Part shown: piece by piece, positions 1 to 11,974 of the stretch | How the letters are laid out: each line of letters starts with the position of its first letter | How positions within the stretch are numbered: the first letter of the stretch is position 1 | NCBI GenBank assembly: GCA_003290165.1 | Contig: QNQO01000815.1 | Span: 248,001 to 312,000, forward strand | DNA from: Berberis thunbergii | Taxonomy: Eukaryota; Streptophyta; Magnoliopsida; Ranunculales; Berberidaceae | Length of the DNA: 64,000 nucleotides | Direction: 5' to 3' | Notes under the pieces: model-generated | The model's input: the letters and a program-made list of their open reading frames with translations, nothing else | Told to the model about the DNA's origin: nothing | The model's database searches: none | Translations under genes and position numbers: made by a program

Positions 1-820
1 TTCTATGTGATCTAATGGTTGGAAGTTGGAACCTTTATGTTGTTCACCCAAAGAACCCATTAACGAAAAACAGAAAATCAACCAGCTCAGAAGAAAAAGA
101 AGAAATGGAGAAAACTCACCTAAATCGCAAAGGATTGCGCATCCATCGCAAGCATCCCAAATTGTCTTGCCTGCGACTCGCCATCTCGACGGTATCAACA
201 CCACCACAACCAGTCACTGAACCAACCTAAAGAAGAATAGGAACAAATACAAAAGAAGATAACAAAGAATTCCTTGGTGAGGAAGGGAGGACTTGCATAC
301 CCGATTCTCATCGTCGATGTTGTTCGCCACTTCTCAAGGGGTCATTGCCACATCTAATCACCAAACATCTTACAATCGCCAACCTTCACAGATGAATGCA
401 ACACCCAATCGACGGATTGCAAAATTTCCAATTGCAACTAATCGATCGACCTCAAATATGCTCGAAACCACCCTTTGCTCGATTGCTGCCACTCGATTGC
501 CTCCCCATTTGCTTCCATGAACGCAATCCAATCCCTATTGAGAGCCTTCTCGATCGACAACCCACGTTTTCACAATTGATCGTCCATGCCCCTCATCCCA
601 ACCTGTTTCAATCAATCCCTCTCCCAATCCCCATAGTTGATCGACGGTTTGCAACTCTTGATCGATCCACCTTATTTGATCGACCATCAACCCCATCATC
701 TTCGTCCTTCCATCGACCTCCATCAAAGAAAGAAAGAGAGGAAGTGCACAAAGAAGAAAGAAAGGTTTTTCTTTATATAGTGTGGGTGACGATTCGCCCC
801 CACTAAAGTTCTAAGAGCAC
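1..820 (+). mobile_element. Fragment of short non-autonomous LTR element
   Basis: About 200 bases here (roughly 225-400) match the internal region of the element at 49,022-50,906: both carry an AGAAGAATA-GAACAAATAC stretch, then a run ending in TGTTGTTCGCCACTTC and a CACCAAACA motif. The reading frames in this stretch are short and low-complexity and look non-functional. No LTR is visible, so either the left LTR lies outside the window or the piece is truncated. The assignment rests on this within-window similarity only. Confidence 0.5.
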
Positions 821-830
821 CCGCATTCTT

Positions 831-993
831 TTCACAAAATAAAACTCTATTTATTAGTTTAATAAAAGCCCAAAATCTATTAGTTTCACAAAATAAAACT
901 CTATTTATTAGTTTCACAAATAAAACTCTATTTTCACAAAATAAAACTAATCAACTCTATTTATTAGTTTCACAAAATAAAACTCTATTTTCA
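831..993. repeat. AT-rich degenerate tandem repeat
   Basis: A unit close to TTCACAAAATAAAACTCTAT, usually followed by TTATTAG, is repeated about five times with small deletions. It lies between the element fragment on the left and the Athila-like sequence on the right. No coding potential is seen. Confidence 0.8.
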
Positions 994-1019
994 CCATTTT
1001 TTTAGGAAGAATATTTGTC

Positions 1020-2921
1020 GGGTTGATGACGTTAAACCAAGCGCTACTGGGAGGCAGCCCAACTTTTGTTGTAAGAGTGCATGTTGAGTGTGTATTTTAT
1101 CTATTTCTATTAACTAATCCACAATTCTTTTGTCTCCGAGCTCTCATCGGTGAATTACTTGTGGAAATTGGTAAAATCTTCACCGCGGTAATACTGTTCT
1201 AACCTCCTCTCATGTACTTATTTCATTCATTTTTCAAAAAAAATTTGTTAAACATTGAGGACAATGTTTGGATTAGGTTTGGGGGTAGGGTTCATGAGTC
1301 GATGAATTTTTTGTAGTGTTTTCATTTCTTATTCTTTAAAAAAAAAATTGTGTTTTTCTGTCAAGAAAATTTGGTCTTTTGCGATTATGAAAATGGATTT
1401 TAAATGTTTTATGCAAGCCAACTTGACATATTGGTATATTGATGAAGACTGAAAGTTTAGTATGATCCTTAAGTTAGATCTAGTTCATAAGATTTTTCAA
1501 CTCGATTATCTTTGCACCATGAGCCATGTTAGCATAACTTGAAGTTGATGAGTGAAGTATATACTAGAAAACCTTAGAATAATAGTGGAGACTTAACCCT
1601 GAAAGTTTTGAACATTTCTATTTTTCCTAGGGTTATACATAAACTATGATTTTTCTTGAGTCCGTATTATCTCGTTGATGATCTCATTATTCTCATTTTT
1701 TTGATCAATTGCTTTGGAAATGACATCAAAATTGAATTATTACACTAGAACTTCTTGACTTATTCAATTGAGATGTCAAAATACTGACCCGAACTTAGGA
1801 AATGATTAGGCATTTTTTTTCCTTTTATTTCATTAGACCATTAACTAGCCTTTTAACTTACCCATAACATTAACCTTTTTGTAGCTTTTTGAGCCTTACA
1901 ATAACTTTTATTTGTTAACAACCCATTAACCTTTACCCAACTTTTCTGGGAATGTGTATGAATGAATATACTTGGTGTAAAAAAGGCATTAAAGAGCAAA
2001 ACATGAGATATTTCATAAATCCTCTATGTGAAAAAAAAAATTTGATTCTTCAACGAGGATAAAGATGTGAGGATGAAGAAAAAATTGATGGTGCGCAACA
2101 TTGGTTTATTCTTGACAACCCTAATTGTTCGTTGAATGGGTGTATAGATTCCTAGAACTTTTTGTTAGAATCATTTGACATTACTTATTAACCATTACCC
2201 AAGCCCCGTTACAACCCAACAAAGTCCTAGTTGATCTTAGGTAAAGGTTGGTTCCGTAGATGTGGAGATTTAATAACCAAGACCTATGGTGTTTGATTCA
2301 ACATTTCCAAAAGTAATTGATATTCCTGTCCATGAGATCATGTTCATTCCATTTTTGAAAAGTTCGTTCTTCATAATACTATATGTGAGATGATTGTTTT
2401 CCATTATTTACTCTTTCCTCACATATAAACTGAGTGAAATATCAAATCTCTAAGTGCTTTATTTTGAGTGACATGAGAGGTTTGAAGTCAAAACAAACTT
2501 TCTACAGGAGATTTAGTCATTATTTTACTTTGAAATGAAAAGTTATGTTGATAGTGCTTTTCACACACACATTGAGTTGAGGATGATTATGAATTTTTTC
2601 TAACTTTTGGAGAATATTAAATTATTTAGAGATTGGTTGATACACTAAAATGACACTGTTGGTTTCTTACATATCATGAAGTTTTAAAATAAACACTGTT
2701 TGACCAAGTTTTGTTGACTCAGTAATGTTTGTGGGTAACATTTTTGGAAACCCTCACGAGACTATAACTCGTCCCCTAGAGGTAATTTAGGAGTTCAAAA
2801 ACTTGTTGCACGTTTTCAAAGGTAAGTGCAATATTCCTGCGAAAGTGAGTTAGGATTTTATTTATGATTTTCTTTTCTTTGTTTTGCTCGAGGACTAGAA
2901 AAATATAGGTTTGGGGGTATT
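1020..2921 (+). mobile_element. Athila-like Ty3/gypsy internal 3' region (non-coding)
   Basis: The segment opens with GACGTTAAACCAAGCGCTAC and GGGAGGCAGCCCAAC, followed by ACATTGAGGACAATGTTTGG and GGTTTGGGGGTAGG. From memory this series follows pol in plant Athila/Tat-type gypsy elements. The next 1.6 kb has no long reading frame on either strand. It ends in a purine-rich tract, AGGTTTGGGGG at 2,908-2,918, which fits a polypurine tract just before the LTR. The gag and pol of this copy are absent, so it is a 3' fragment. Confidence 0.65.
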
Positions 2922-4730
2922 TGATAATCACATAATTATAACATTATTACCTCTTATTATATTTTTGTTAATCCTTATTTTTATCTTATTTTAGATTAAT
3001 TATAATTTTTTTGTGTTTTTGTAGAATGTGGATCTGTAATGAAGAAATCAGAGAAAAATGCAATGAACAAATATCAGACGATGACTTCAGAGGAAGCGGA
3101 GGTGAGAATAGCCTAAGCCCATAACCTAAACTCAAACCCAAACCCAATGCTAAGCCCAATCAAACCCTAGGCATATTCTCTCAATTATCCAAGATTCTGA
3201 TTTATTTTTGCCTTAAATCACTCATTGAACCCTCCCCTTAACTTGTCCATATTCATTTTCTTAATTCTCTATAAATACAAGAGAAATTAATGAGAAAGGG
3301 GAGGAGGATAAGGGAATCAAGTCTCAATAGCCAAAATCAAACCTTCTTCCTTCACAAAGTGATTTTCATCACACCCATCTCATCACCATCCATCTCTCAC
3401 TCCCTCTCTGTTCCATCACGCCACACAGCCACCACCACCATTGAGCACCACCATCAAACGCCCCCACCATCACCATCTCGCGCACAAAACAAAGGAGAAA
3501 CAGGGAGCACGTCCCTGTTTTCCTCCATCGCAACCAACCACGCACAAAACCAACATCACGCCACACCCTGTCCCTATCGCAAACAACCACCATCAGACAC
3601 CACTCCATCGCCTCGTCCTCTATTTCGCACGCCCAACAACAGCCGCCACCACTCTATTCCACCTCGCGACAGAGCCAGACAGACCGTCCACACCACCGAG
3701 CTTCGCCATCACGACTATCTCTTGGCCCTCATTCCTGTCTCCCTCTCTCACGATCACCGTCGCAAGTGGCGCATCAGCTCACACACCACCATTGCTACAG
3801 GAGTAGAAATAGGGGCAGTGCTTCCATCTCTCTCTCTTTCCTTTTTTTTGTTTTCATCGCATCTCTCTCTCTCTTTTCTTGCAGGTACCGGAGCCGTTCG
3901 GAGGAAGAAAGAGCTCGCGAGGAGCACGGAGGAAGAAGGAGCAGTGACGCCGCTCGCTGGAAACGACGACCAGATGAACGCGCGATTGGAGGGAAACAAC
4001 TGTGTTTTTCAAACAATTTTGTTATTGGCACCCCGAGATTCTGTAAGAGCGGCCATAGAGCGTTTGTAACCTTTTCTCGGGATTCATGTTCATGCAGAGA
4101 TGAATTCCACCTCCATTACCAAAAGGGTTGTATAATGTTTTTTACTGACTTAAATGCTTAATTGTTAATTACAATTTTATTTCAGAAATTTGATAAGTTG
4201 CTTTCACCTTTCATGTTCGATTAAAACTTGATATGTTTGGTAGTTAGATTCACATTTTATCAATATTCAAAGCATGTGTTAACAAATATTGAGCTTGAAC
4301 TTTAATTAAGTGTGCCCTAAAAAGACACTTAATGTTTGGTAAGAGTTTATTTGCTTGAGATAAATTGTTAATGTTTGACAGAAACTTGATATGATTGGAA
4401 TTGGATTTAATGATCACATCTTCGGTGTAAGCAAGGGATCATCATCCCTAAAGCTTCCCGTTTATAATTTCATTAATTTAGATTTAAATATATTTGCTAG
4501 CTCATCGGTGAGTCCAAACCCCACAAAATCCATCTCATCCATTTTTTCCTTTTGTTTTATTTTTCTTATTTTTAAATTTTTTTTAGTTTAGTTTTAAAAA
4601 CACTGTAACCCCATTTTCTATAAATTAGTTTAGATAAATTCTAAAATTCATTGCATCCACTTTCCTCGTGGGATCGACCCGTACTTGCCGTTGTCTACCA
4701 ATTATACATTGTGCACTTGCGGTTAATACA
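2922..4730 (+). repeat. Long terminal repeat (3') of Athila-like element
   Basis: The segment starts TGATAATCACATAAT directly after the putative polypurine tract and ends GCGGTTAATACA, giving TG...CA ends and a length near 1.8 kb. The last 80 bases contain CTCGTGGGATCGACCCGTAC, a stretch I associate with the 3' end of plant gypsy LTRs. A TATA box (TCTATAAATACA, 3,268-3,279) lies about 350 bases in. Reading frames at 3,290-4,161 overlap on both strands, are low-complexity and probably spurious. Boundaries are inferred without a second LTR for comparison. Confidence 0.6.
3268..3279 (+). promoter_or_regulatory. TATA box inside the LTR
   Basis: TCTATAAATACA is a near-perfect plant TATA box inside the putative LTR. 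It would mark the U3/R junction of the retrotransposon promoter. Confidence 0.5.
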
Positions 4731-4944
4731 AATGGGACAAATTGGCCTGTTTATTTAGATCGGTTAAACCCGCAACAGACATAGTACTTTGTAGATCCAA
4801 CCTCGTACATATATAGTACAACACCCTCGCACACCCAGGCAATGTTGGACTATGATCTCCCCTTTGTATCTTGCAAACTCTCTTGGAATCCATGGGCTCT
4901 TGGGCTTCCTTCGCACCCTCCCCCTCAGGTCCGCCCACACAAGG
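4731..4944. other. Unassigned junction between two retroelements
   Basis: This stretch lies between the end of the Athila-like LTR and the first recognisable codons of the minus-strand gypsy RNase H region. A 71-codon minus-strand frame (4,723-4,938) has no recognisable domain. It may be a decayed continuation of either element. Confidence 0.3.
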
Positions 4945-7120
4945 GTATCACAAATGAAGTTCTGCTAATGTTTTAGTTTTTATTGCAGTTTTAGGAACGT
5001 AATTGATGTCGAACTTCCCGAGCTCTATTTCCCATTTCACCATCTTTCTAGATAGCTTTGGTTTGTGTAGCACTAACCAAAGTGGTTGTTCGGTCGTGAC
5101 AACAATGGGATGAGCTTAGAAATATGGTCGTACCTTTCTTGAAGATACGACCAGGGCGAGTGCCAACTTCTCCAAAGTCGGGTAATTAATTTCTTCGACC
5201 GCAAATGATTTGCTAATGTAGTAAACTGGCTTTTATGAACCCTTTCCTCTCATATGAATGTTGAGCTGGCTGCATGTTCGGACACTGACAAGTATAAATA
5301 CAATGTTTCTCATGTGTTTTGTTTTGACAACAATTCAGTGCTTCTCGTGTACACCTTCAAGCTTTGAAAAGTTTTTTTGCGTTCTTCATTTCACTTGAAC
5401 ATCTTGTTTCCTTTTAAATTTGAAGAAATGAAGACATTTATCTGACGACTTGGAAATGAATCTGTTCAAAGTTGTTATTCTTCCACTGTGGCTTTAGCAC
5501 ACCCTTGGTGTTAGTTGGCGACTGCATGTTGAGAAGTGTTTGTATATGTTTTGGATTAGCTTCGATTCTTTCTAATTGACCATGTATCCAAGGAATTTCC
5601 CTGATTCTACTCTAAATGTACATTTAACTCGATTCAACTTCATTTTGTATCTTCGAAGCTAAGAGAAGGCTTGTTCGAGGTATTTGATATGGTCTTTTTT
5701 GTGTAAGCTCTTGACTAACATATCATCACTGTACACTTCCATGATCTTTGAACATCCTATCGACAAGACGTTGGTATGTAGCTCATGCATTTTTAAGTCT
5801 GAATGGCATCACTCGGTAGAAGGACATAAATCTTTTTGTTATGAAAGATGTATTTTCCTGGTCGGGCAGGTGTATTTTATCTGGTTGTCGCCAGAGTATG
5901 CATCCATGAAGCTTAGGAGTTCGTGTCCAACAGTGGTATCCACTATTTGTTCTATACGTGGGAGTGGGAAACTGTGTTTTGGCAGGCCTTGTTCATATCA
6001 ATGTGGTATACACATACTCTCCACATGCAATTCTTTTTCTTTACCAAGATGTGTTAGCCAGCCAATGTGGGTAACGAGATTCCTTGATTATTGCTGCAGT
6101 CATCAGACGATGCACCTCCTCATTTATTGCTTGGTTGCGTTCGAGGGCAACTAACCTTATTTTCTGTCGGATTGGCTTCTCCAGATTGACTTGCAATCTG
6201 TGAGTAATGATGGAGGGATCGATACCCACCATGTCTTTTATCATCCAGGCAAAAACGTCCTGGTTATCTTTCAACAGTTGGATCAGATTCGTGGCTAGTT
6301 CTGGGTGGATTTTTGTGCCAATCCGATCTGTTTTTTCTACCATTTTCACCATCCAAGTGGACTGTAGTTGTCTCTTCTCCTGGTTCTCCAGTCTTTGGTT
6401 AGCCTCTTGGATTGGTTGGAGCTGTATTTTCGTCTAGGAGGTCGGAATCCATTCGACCATTTTCCTGTAGTGGCTCCTCTGATCGTGGGGTGACTGCTAT
6501 TTGTGTGGAGCTTTTATTGCCATGTGGTGGCATTCACGTGCAGTTGGCTGATCTCTTTTGATTATTCAGATGTCGTCGTCATTGTGATACTTCATACATT
6601 GATGAATGGTGGAGAACAATTGATGAATGGTGGAGGACACTACACTCATCTTGTGTATTCAAGGTTGTCCGAGAAGCATGTTATATGCGGATAGAACATC
6701 GACAACAACAAAAACCATTAGCAGGATTCATTGTCTACCCGATTCTTCTGCTTCAATTGGTAATCGGATCATCCCAAGTGGATGACATTGTTCTCTATTG
6801 AAACCCACCATTGGCTGATCGTTGGATGTGAGCATTTCCTCAGTGAATTGCATCTTCCGGAATGATGTTAGGTACAAAAGGTTGGCCGAGTACCCATGTC
6901 GACCAATACTCTTTTAATTTCCCATCTGGTTATCAGTACTGAAATCACCAGACATCATTATGAGGGAAGTGGACTCGCATCCTCTTCAGAGAGATCAGAG
7001 TTCACTAGGTTGTTCTGACGCATTGTACGGAAGGCTCTGGATATTGAGTCGTTGTTCGTAAATTCCGAATTGATCACTTTCGTGATCGACTAGATAATTC
7101 TTTTTCTCTAGCTACGCCAT
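4945..7120 (-). pseudogene. Ty3/gypsy pol remnant (RT and RNase H), split by a CACTA element
   Basis: On the minus strand, 6,352-6,041 encodes the start of a gypsy reverse transcriptase (VGIDPSIITHRLQVN, then a QAINEEVHRLM helix and HWLANTSW). After frameshifts and a stop it continues with LPRIEQIVDTTVGHELLSF and MDAYSGDNQ near 5,880-5,990. The catalytic box follows near 5,700-5,750 as VYSDDMLVKSL, keeping both aspartates but with S where V is usual. An RNase H-like part (KPVYYISKSF, NYPTLEKLALALVVS, ELGKFDINYVPKTAIK) runs from about 5,230 to 4,945. Several stops and frameshifts make it non-coding now. Integrase and the 3' LTR are not seen. The gag part of the same element lies at 12,617-14,142, beyond the CACTA insertion. 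Confidence 0.85.
7118..7120. repeat. Target-site duplication CAT (left)
   Basis: CAT immediately precedes CACTACAAGAAAAA and matches CAT at 12,614-12,616 just after the right terminus. Three-base duplications are the standard footprint of CACTA (En/Spm) transposons. Confidence 0.85.
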
Positions 7121-7138
7121 CACTACAAGAAAAATACT
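7121..7138 (+). repeat. Left terminal inverted repeat of CACTA element
   Basis: CACTACAAGAAAAATACT pairs with the right terminus over about 14 bases with one or two mismatches. The sub-terminal zone after it carries CATAGCA and TGCTATG motifs that resemble the palindromic units near the right end. Confidence 0.85.
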
Positions 7139-7199
7139 TATTCATAGCATATGTTAATAGTGCTCTTTACCATTCTGCTATGAAAAAGTCAATTTTAAT

Positions 7200-8489
7200 G
7201 ACTTCAAAAATGAGAAACACTGATTAGCGGGCATTTAGGCGCTCCCCAAAAATTTTCAATTCGCGCGACTTCTCTTTTCTTCTCCTCCAAATATTTCAGT
7301 ATACTGAAGCTAAAAGCATAACCACGCCTGCTTGCCTCTTTCTCCCATGCGCTGATCTTTTTCTCCATTTTCATTGCATCTCTCTCCCTCTCCCTCTCTC
7401 TCCATAAAAGAAAAAACCCCTCTCTACCAAGCACCACAACCCCCTCTCTTCTTATCGCCTACCATGGTCGACCTCTCAGCATCTAAAGCCCTCAGATCCT
7501 TCTCTCCCTAATCTGCAACCTAAAGCAAGGGCTACGACGTGCCCAGCCTGATTTGTCACTCCTCCAACTTCAACATCCAAGGATTACATAGCTCGATTCA
7601 TCCTCTCAAGCAAGATCTAAAGTCCAAGAAATGGTTGGTGAGACCACTAATGTTGGGATTTTTGGTCCTGTTAAGGTATATACTCTTCTACATCTTCTTT
7701 TTCAGTAGATCTGGTTTTGTAAATCAAATTTTAATCCTACAATTTGCAATTATTCCATCATTCTCTCATTTCTTTCATCTTATTTGAGTGTCCTTCTGAA
7801 TAGACCAAGATGCTGGATGAGCTTAAATGTATCTCTGGATTTCAAGAAACAGGGAAACCTAAAATTGATATCAAGATTCAACACAAACAAGATGAAGTTT
7901 GTTTTGCTCATTGGTTTTTGTTTCACTTACCATACTTCCTATCTAGTTTTAGGGAAAACCACCCTCTGACTATCTTGCGAAACCAACAATTGGTGTAGGG
8001 TATTTTTTTGGAATTTAGGGGAGTCTGTTTGTGGATTATGGAGTTATTGGGTTCTCTTAATTAGATGATGTAGATTGTTTAATTGATTCATCTTTGGGGT
8101 TTGTTTAATTTGTTTTGTTATTTGCTCAATTTAGTTCAGCTTGTTCTCTTTTCTCTGTTTTATTGTTGAATCTGTGTTTTTCATGTTCAATTAGATGTGA
8201 TTTGTCGATAGATTTGACTACCCATATTTGAAATTGTTCAACAAAGAAGGGGTTTTGTTTTGAAATTGTTCAACAGAGAAGGGTTTTTGTTTTGATTGTG
8301 AAACTCTTTATATCTGTTTTTTTATTCGTTTCAATGTTTGGGTTTTCTTTCTTTTATTGGATTATTGACTCTTTTGGGTTAATTTGTATATTTTTAGATT
8401 GTATGGCTCTGGTATTAAATTTTAGTTCAAATTATTTTGTTGATGTCGAAATGTAAGATTGGATTGATAATTGTCAATTGATCGAATAG
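7200..8489 (+). other. 5' portion of the Pack-CACTA; possible unrecognised captured sequence
   Basis: The stretch starts with a CT-rich, leader-like region (7,370-7,530) and contains short plus-strand frames at 7,539-7,787 and 7,784-7,998. The second reads MLDELKCISGFQETGKP followed by a lysine-rich stretch. A GTATAT donor-like site near 7,676 and the T-rich sequence after it look intronic. It may come from a fourth host gene, but I do not recognise the protein. Confidence 0.35.
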
Positions 8490-9208
8490 GTACAGTGACC
8501 GCGACAACATCTCCACCTGCAAAGGAGACTCCTTCCGAGAAATTGAAAAGCGATTTACCGCCAATTACACCAGCAGTGGAAGTTACAGATGTAGCAGGCA
8601 TTGATTTGAAAGGAAAGGAGTCCACTGTCACAATCACTGTTGTTGGTGCATCCGAGGATCTGGCCAAGAAGAAGATATTTCCTGCACTCTTTGCACTTTA
8701 TTATGAAGATTGTCTCCCTGAGGTTTGGCTTCTCTGAATTTTCATTCTCCTTGATTATTACATTAAACTTGGTGTTATTAGTGTTATTGTTCTATGTTAT
8801 AAGTCAAACAATGTAAGGGGATGTTTATGGCTGCAGCATTTTACCGTGTTTGGTTATGCTCGGAGTAAAATGACTGACGCGGAGCTGAGAGAGATGGTTA
8901 GCAGGACTCTTACTTGCAGAATTGATAAAAGGTGTGCGGTAAATCTAAAATTTTCTTCAAAATCTTGTTTGATTCCGTAAATAAGGTTACTAATGTATCC
9001 CGACTGCATGTTTGTTTGTTCGGCATAGTTCATTATAGTATTTGTTGTGTGATTTTCATGGGATTTAATCTGGGGTTTGTTTTTCTATTTTAGGGAGAAC
9101 TGCAGTGAAAAAATGGAGCAATTTCTAAGTCGATGCTTTTACCATTCTGGTCAGTACGACTCAGAGGATAATTTTGCAGCATTGGATAAGAAGCTGAAGG
9201 AGCATGAG
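8490..9208 (+). pseudogene. Captured fragment of plastid glucose-6-phosphate dehydrogenase (3 exons)
   Basis: Exons at 8,490-8,722, 8,837-8,931 and 9,094-9,208 have consensus splice sites. They encode the N-terminal coenzyme-binding region of plastid-type G6PD, the first enzyme of the oxidative pentose phosphate pathway. Visible landmarks are [74 protein letters not shown] and [13 protein letters not shown]. The dinucleotide-binding motif GASGDLA reads GASEDLA here, replacing a conserved glycine. The transit peptide and most of the catalytic domain are missing. The fragment sits inside the CACTA element and the frame is not continued by the next captured piece. It cannot encode an active enzyme. 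Confidence 0.88.
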
Positions 9209-10051
9209 GTAATGCGAGCCTAATAACTAAGCTTGTTATATGACTAATTGGAGGTTGAGTTTTAACTATGGACAATAACTTTCTATGTTCTTCACATTTT
9301 TCCAAGTTTTTAGAAGTTGTTTTGTTAGCTTAGCTCAAGAGAACGTCCGTATTCCCCATGAAATAATGTTATTGATTATGTTGATTATGATGTTCTTGAA
9401 GAGAATAAGAGTTTGGTTGAAGTTCCAAATCTCAAACCATTTTTTTCTTTCTTTTCTTAATAGTGTTTTAGATATATAAAAGCACTCTATTAGAAGAGTT
9501 AGGCCAAGAAAACCCATGGAGGGAGCAGAACCTAGAAAGTAATCATAGTTCTAACACCTCTTTGGGATTTTGTTGAGTAAATGAGTATTGCGTATCGGTT
9601 TATTTGTTCTTTTGAATTGGTATTGATTTCAATTTGCTGGATCCCCTATCCATAGTTTTTGGATTTTCAAATTATTTTATTCTGGTTTTAAAAGGTGTTC
9701 TTCATCGACCTGTTTATTTTTTATTGTTTTGAGGAGATAATCTCAGTTCTTCATTAAGTTCCATGTCGAGAACTTGAAATCTAAAAAATCATTATAGTTT
9801 TGATTTACTTTCATTGTGTCTTATTGAGATTTGTATTATAAGATTGGAGGAAACCAAATCTTGCTTTATTTGGAAAAATTATCCCTCTTCAAGTATAAGT
9901 CTAATTCTCTGAAATCACAATCTCACAATTCATGAGTGAAAAAATATTTATCTATTAATACTTTAGAAATCAAGGTTTTTTTTGTGTAGCTATGGGTTGA
10001 GTTGAACAGTTTTGTGGATGGCCAGTTTGTTCTTTTCTTTTTTTATTGCAG
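9209..10051. other. Non-coding spacer between captured G6PD and SRT1 pieces
   Basis: This T-rich, intron-like sequence has no supported coding region. It begins with the 5' splice site after the third G6PD exon and ends in a pyrimidine tract and AG before the first SRT1 exon. It could therefore work as one hybrid intron joining the two fragments in a transcript. Confidence 0.45.
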
Positions 10052-11400
10052 CGTGAAGGGAAAGTTGTGCCTAAAGCATCACTACCATTTCACCGTGCAT
10101 TGCCAAGTTTGACTCATATGGCTTTAGTTGAGCTAGAGAAGGCTGGTATTTTGAAGTTCGTTATTAGCCAGGTAGAGTTGTAATTTTCGGCGTCACACCA
10201 TGATTTTATTTGCCATCTCATGGAAATCATCTCCCACTGATTTGTTTTTGTTTGTGAAAGTTAGATTTTGTGGTCTCCTAATTAAGATGTCTTTTATTTA
10301 TTTATTTATTTGAGAGAGGGGGGTTAGTTCCTCTCCCTTAGGCTTCAAACTTAACATATGATCTAGATAGTTCCTCACTCTTAAGGCTTCAAACCTAACA
10401 TATGATCTTGACTATCTGATGTGAAGTTAAGGGGAATGCTTACTTTTCAACCTCATAAAAGTATAAAAAATTTACATAAAAATAGGCATCCATAGTATTC
10501 TGTGCAAATATCAAGAATGAAGCTAATGAGAATGATTTTATTCAATTATTGTGATGCCTAAGCAACACCACATAATACATATCCACCGATGTGACAATCA
10601 TTACTGATTTGGAGAAGGCCTTTTTTTTTTGCGATGGATCTCAAATTTGTTGGATGTTCTTGTTAGTTCTTTCTATATGTTGAATACTATTATGTAATGA
10701 TTTATGAATCATTCGGAATTGTGAAATTTATAATTGTCATTGGCTCACATTTCTGTTTTCTAAATTTTACATTTCTAACAAAATATAGATAGCCTCCATC
10801 TTCGATCAAGAATACCAAGGGAAAAACTTTCTGAATTACATGGAAATTCCTTCAGGGAACTTTGTCCTTGCTGTGGAGCCGATTAAGACTTAAACTTTTA
10901 AGTGCAACCTTTAATATAAATAAACTGAAAAAAAGAAGTTGCACAAAGCTTAGTAGTGTGGCATACTCAGCTTTTGAAGTATTCATACAAGACATACCTT
11001 CTATCCATTTCTTTGTAACTACCATCTAATGCACTTAATTTCTCTTAGGTCTTTGCGGGATTTCGAGGTTGAGACCATTGGCTTGAAAGAAACATCACGG
11101 CGTTGTTTGAACAAAACATTTGCTAAAAACTGAAGGACACAGTTCTTGATTGGGAGGTAAGTCCTTTGTTGCTTTGCTTGGTTAAAATGTAGTTTTACCA
11201 TGGAATAAAAAAAATGTCAAGGGTCTAGAAATAGTTGAATGGGTAAATCGTCATATATATAAATATGTTGTGTGTATGTGTGTTTTAACTCTTACTGTTC
11301 GAATGTATCATCTTCTGTAGGATGCTTTGCCTCCAAAGGAGATGGATCAAGCAATAGAGCATTGCAAAATGGCGGATGTCGTGCTTTGTTTGGGAACAAG
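10052..11400 (+). pseudogene. Captured fragment of sirtuin deacetylase SRT1 (4 exon pieces)
   Basis: Four plus-strand pieces match the plant class IV (SIRT6-like) sirtuin SRT1, a nuclear NAD-dependent deacetylase. 10,052-10,171 has [20 protein letters not shown] and ILKFVISQ. About 10,782-10,886 has [20 protein letters not shown] and CPCCGAD, then a stop. About 11,047-11,160 has SLRDFEVETIGLKETSRRC with a stop downstream. 11,321-11,400 has DALPPKEMDQ and HCKMADVVLCLG. The active-site histidine (ELHG) and a CxxC zinc pair remain. The usual QN(V/I)DGLH motif has S in place of G, the second piece has AA instead of AG at its acceptor, and there are in-frame stops. Both the N-terminal GAGxS region and the C-terminus are absent. 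It is a dead fragment inside the CACTA element. Confidence 0.85.
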
Positions 11401-11974
11401 GTGATTGCAGGACTATATTATCACCGAAGAGTGCATGATAATTTTTCATCTGCATTATTATGTTTAGATACATGATATGTTATACACACACATGATGCTC
11501 TGTGAAAAATTGTCTAGCCTCTTATTATTGGTAAAAAATGCTTTCATAATATGGAACTTTTTTCACATATCTGCAAGGTATCTGTCTGTCGTTTCATACC
11601 CTTTAAAAATGGGGTTTTGATATTAAAGAAGTGAGTGTGTAGAGCTGCTGATGTTGGGATAGCTAGTGGGAAGAGTACCAAAGAGAAAAGGTGAAATCTT
11701 ATATTTTTTGTACCACGTCATTGAGTACACATTTCTAAGTACACAAAAGTAAGTTTTTGTTATTCTATTTGTTTTCTAATTAATGAGAGAAATTGAAAAC
11801 TCCCATCAGTTGTCTTCTTCAGTATTTCAGTGTGTGGTAGTAGTGGTTTTTATTTATTTTCAGTACCGTAAGTTTATGTTATTGTAGCATCTTTGTTAAG
11901 TTTTTCTACGAACATTTTGTGTTGTAAATGTTACTTTCAGTCTGCTGATATGTTTGTTGCTGTGATATGTTCAG
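11401..11974. other. Intron-like spacer inside the Pack-CACTA
   Basis: No coding region is supported. The stretch starts with GTGATT after the last SRT1 piece and ends with a T-rich tract and CAG before the aminotransferase exon. It again joins two unrelated fragments through a plausible hybrid intron. Confidence 0.4.

Noticed and set aside
396..806. 136-codon plus-strand frame
   Set aside because: It falls in the retroelement fragment, is low-complexity (repeated SLLDR/LDRSTLFDRPST) and has no recognisable domain.
3290..4161. Long overlapping frames on both strands, up to 259 codons
   Set aside because: They lie inside the putative LTR, overlap each other on both strands and encode His/Pro/Ser-rich low-complexity sequence from a CT/CA-rich stretch.
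5684..6154. 156-codon plus-strand frame opposite the gypsy pol
   Set aside because: It is the antisense shadow of the reverse transcriptase region.
8490..9208. Treating the G6PD exons as a functional host gene
   Set aside because: Only three N-terminal exons exist, the coenzyme motif is altered and the next coding sequence belongs to a sirtuin within a CACTA element.
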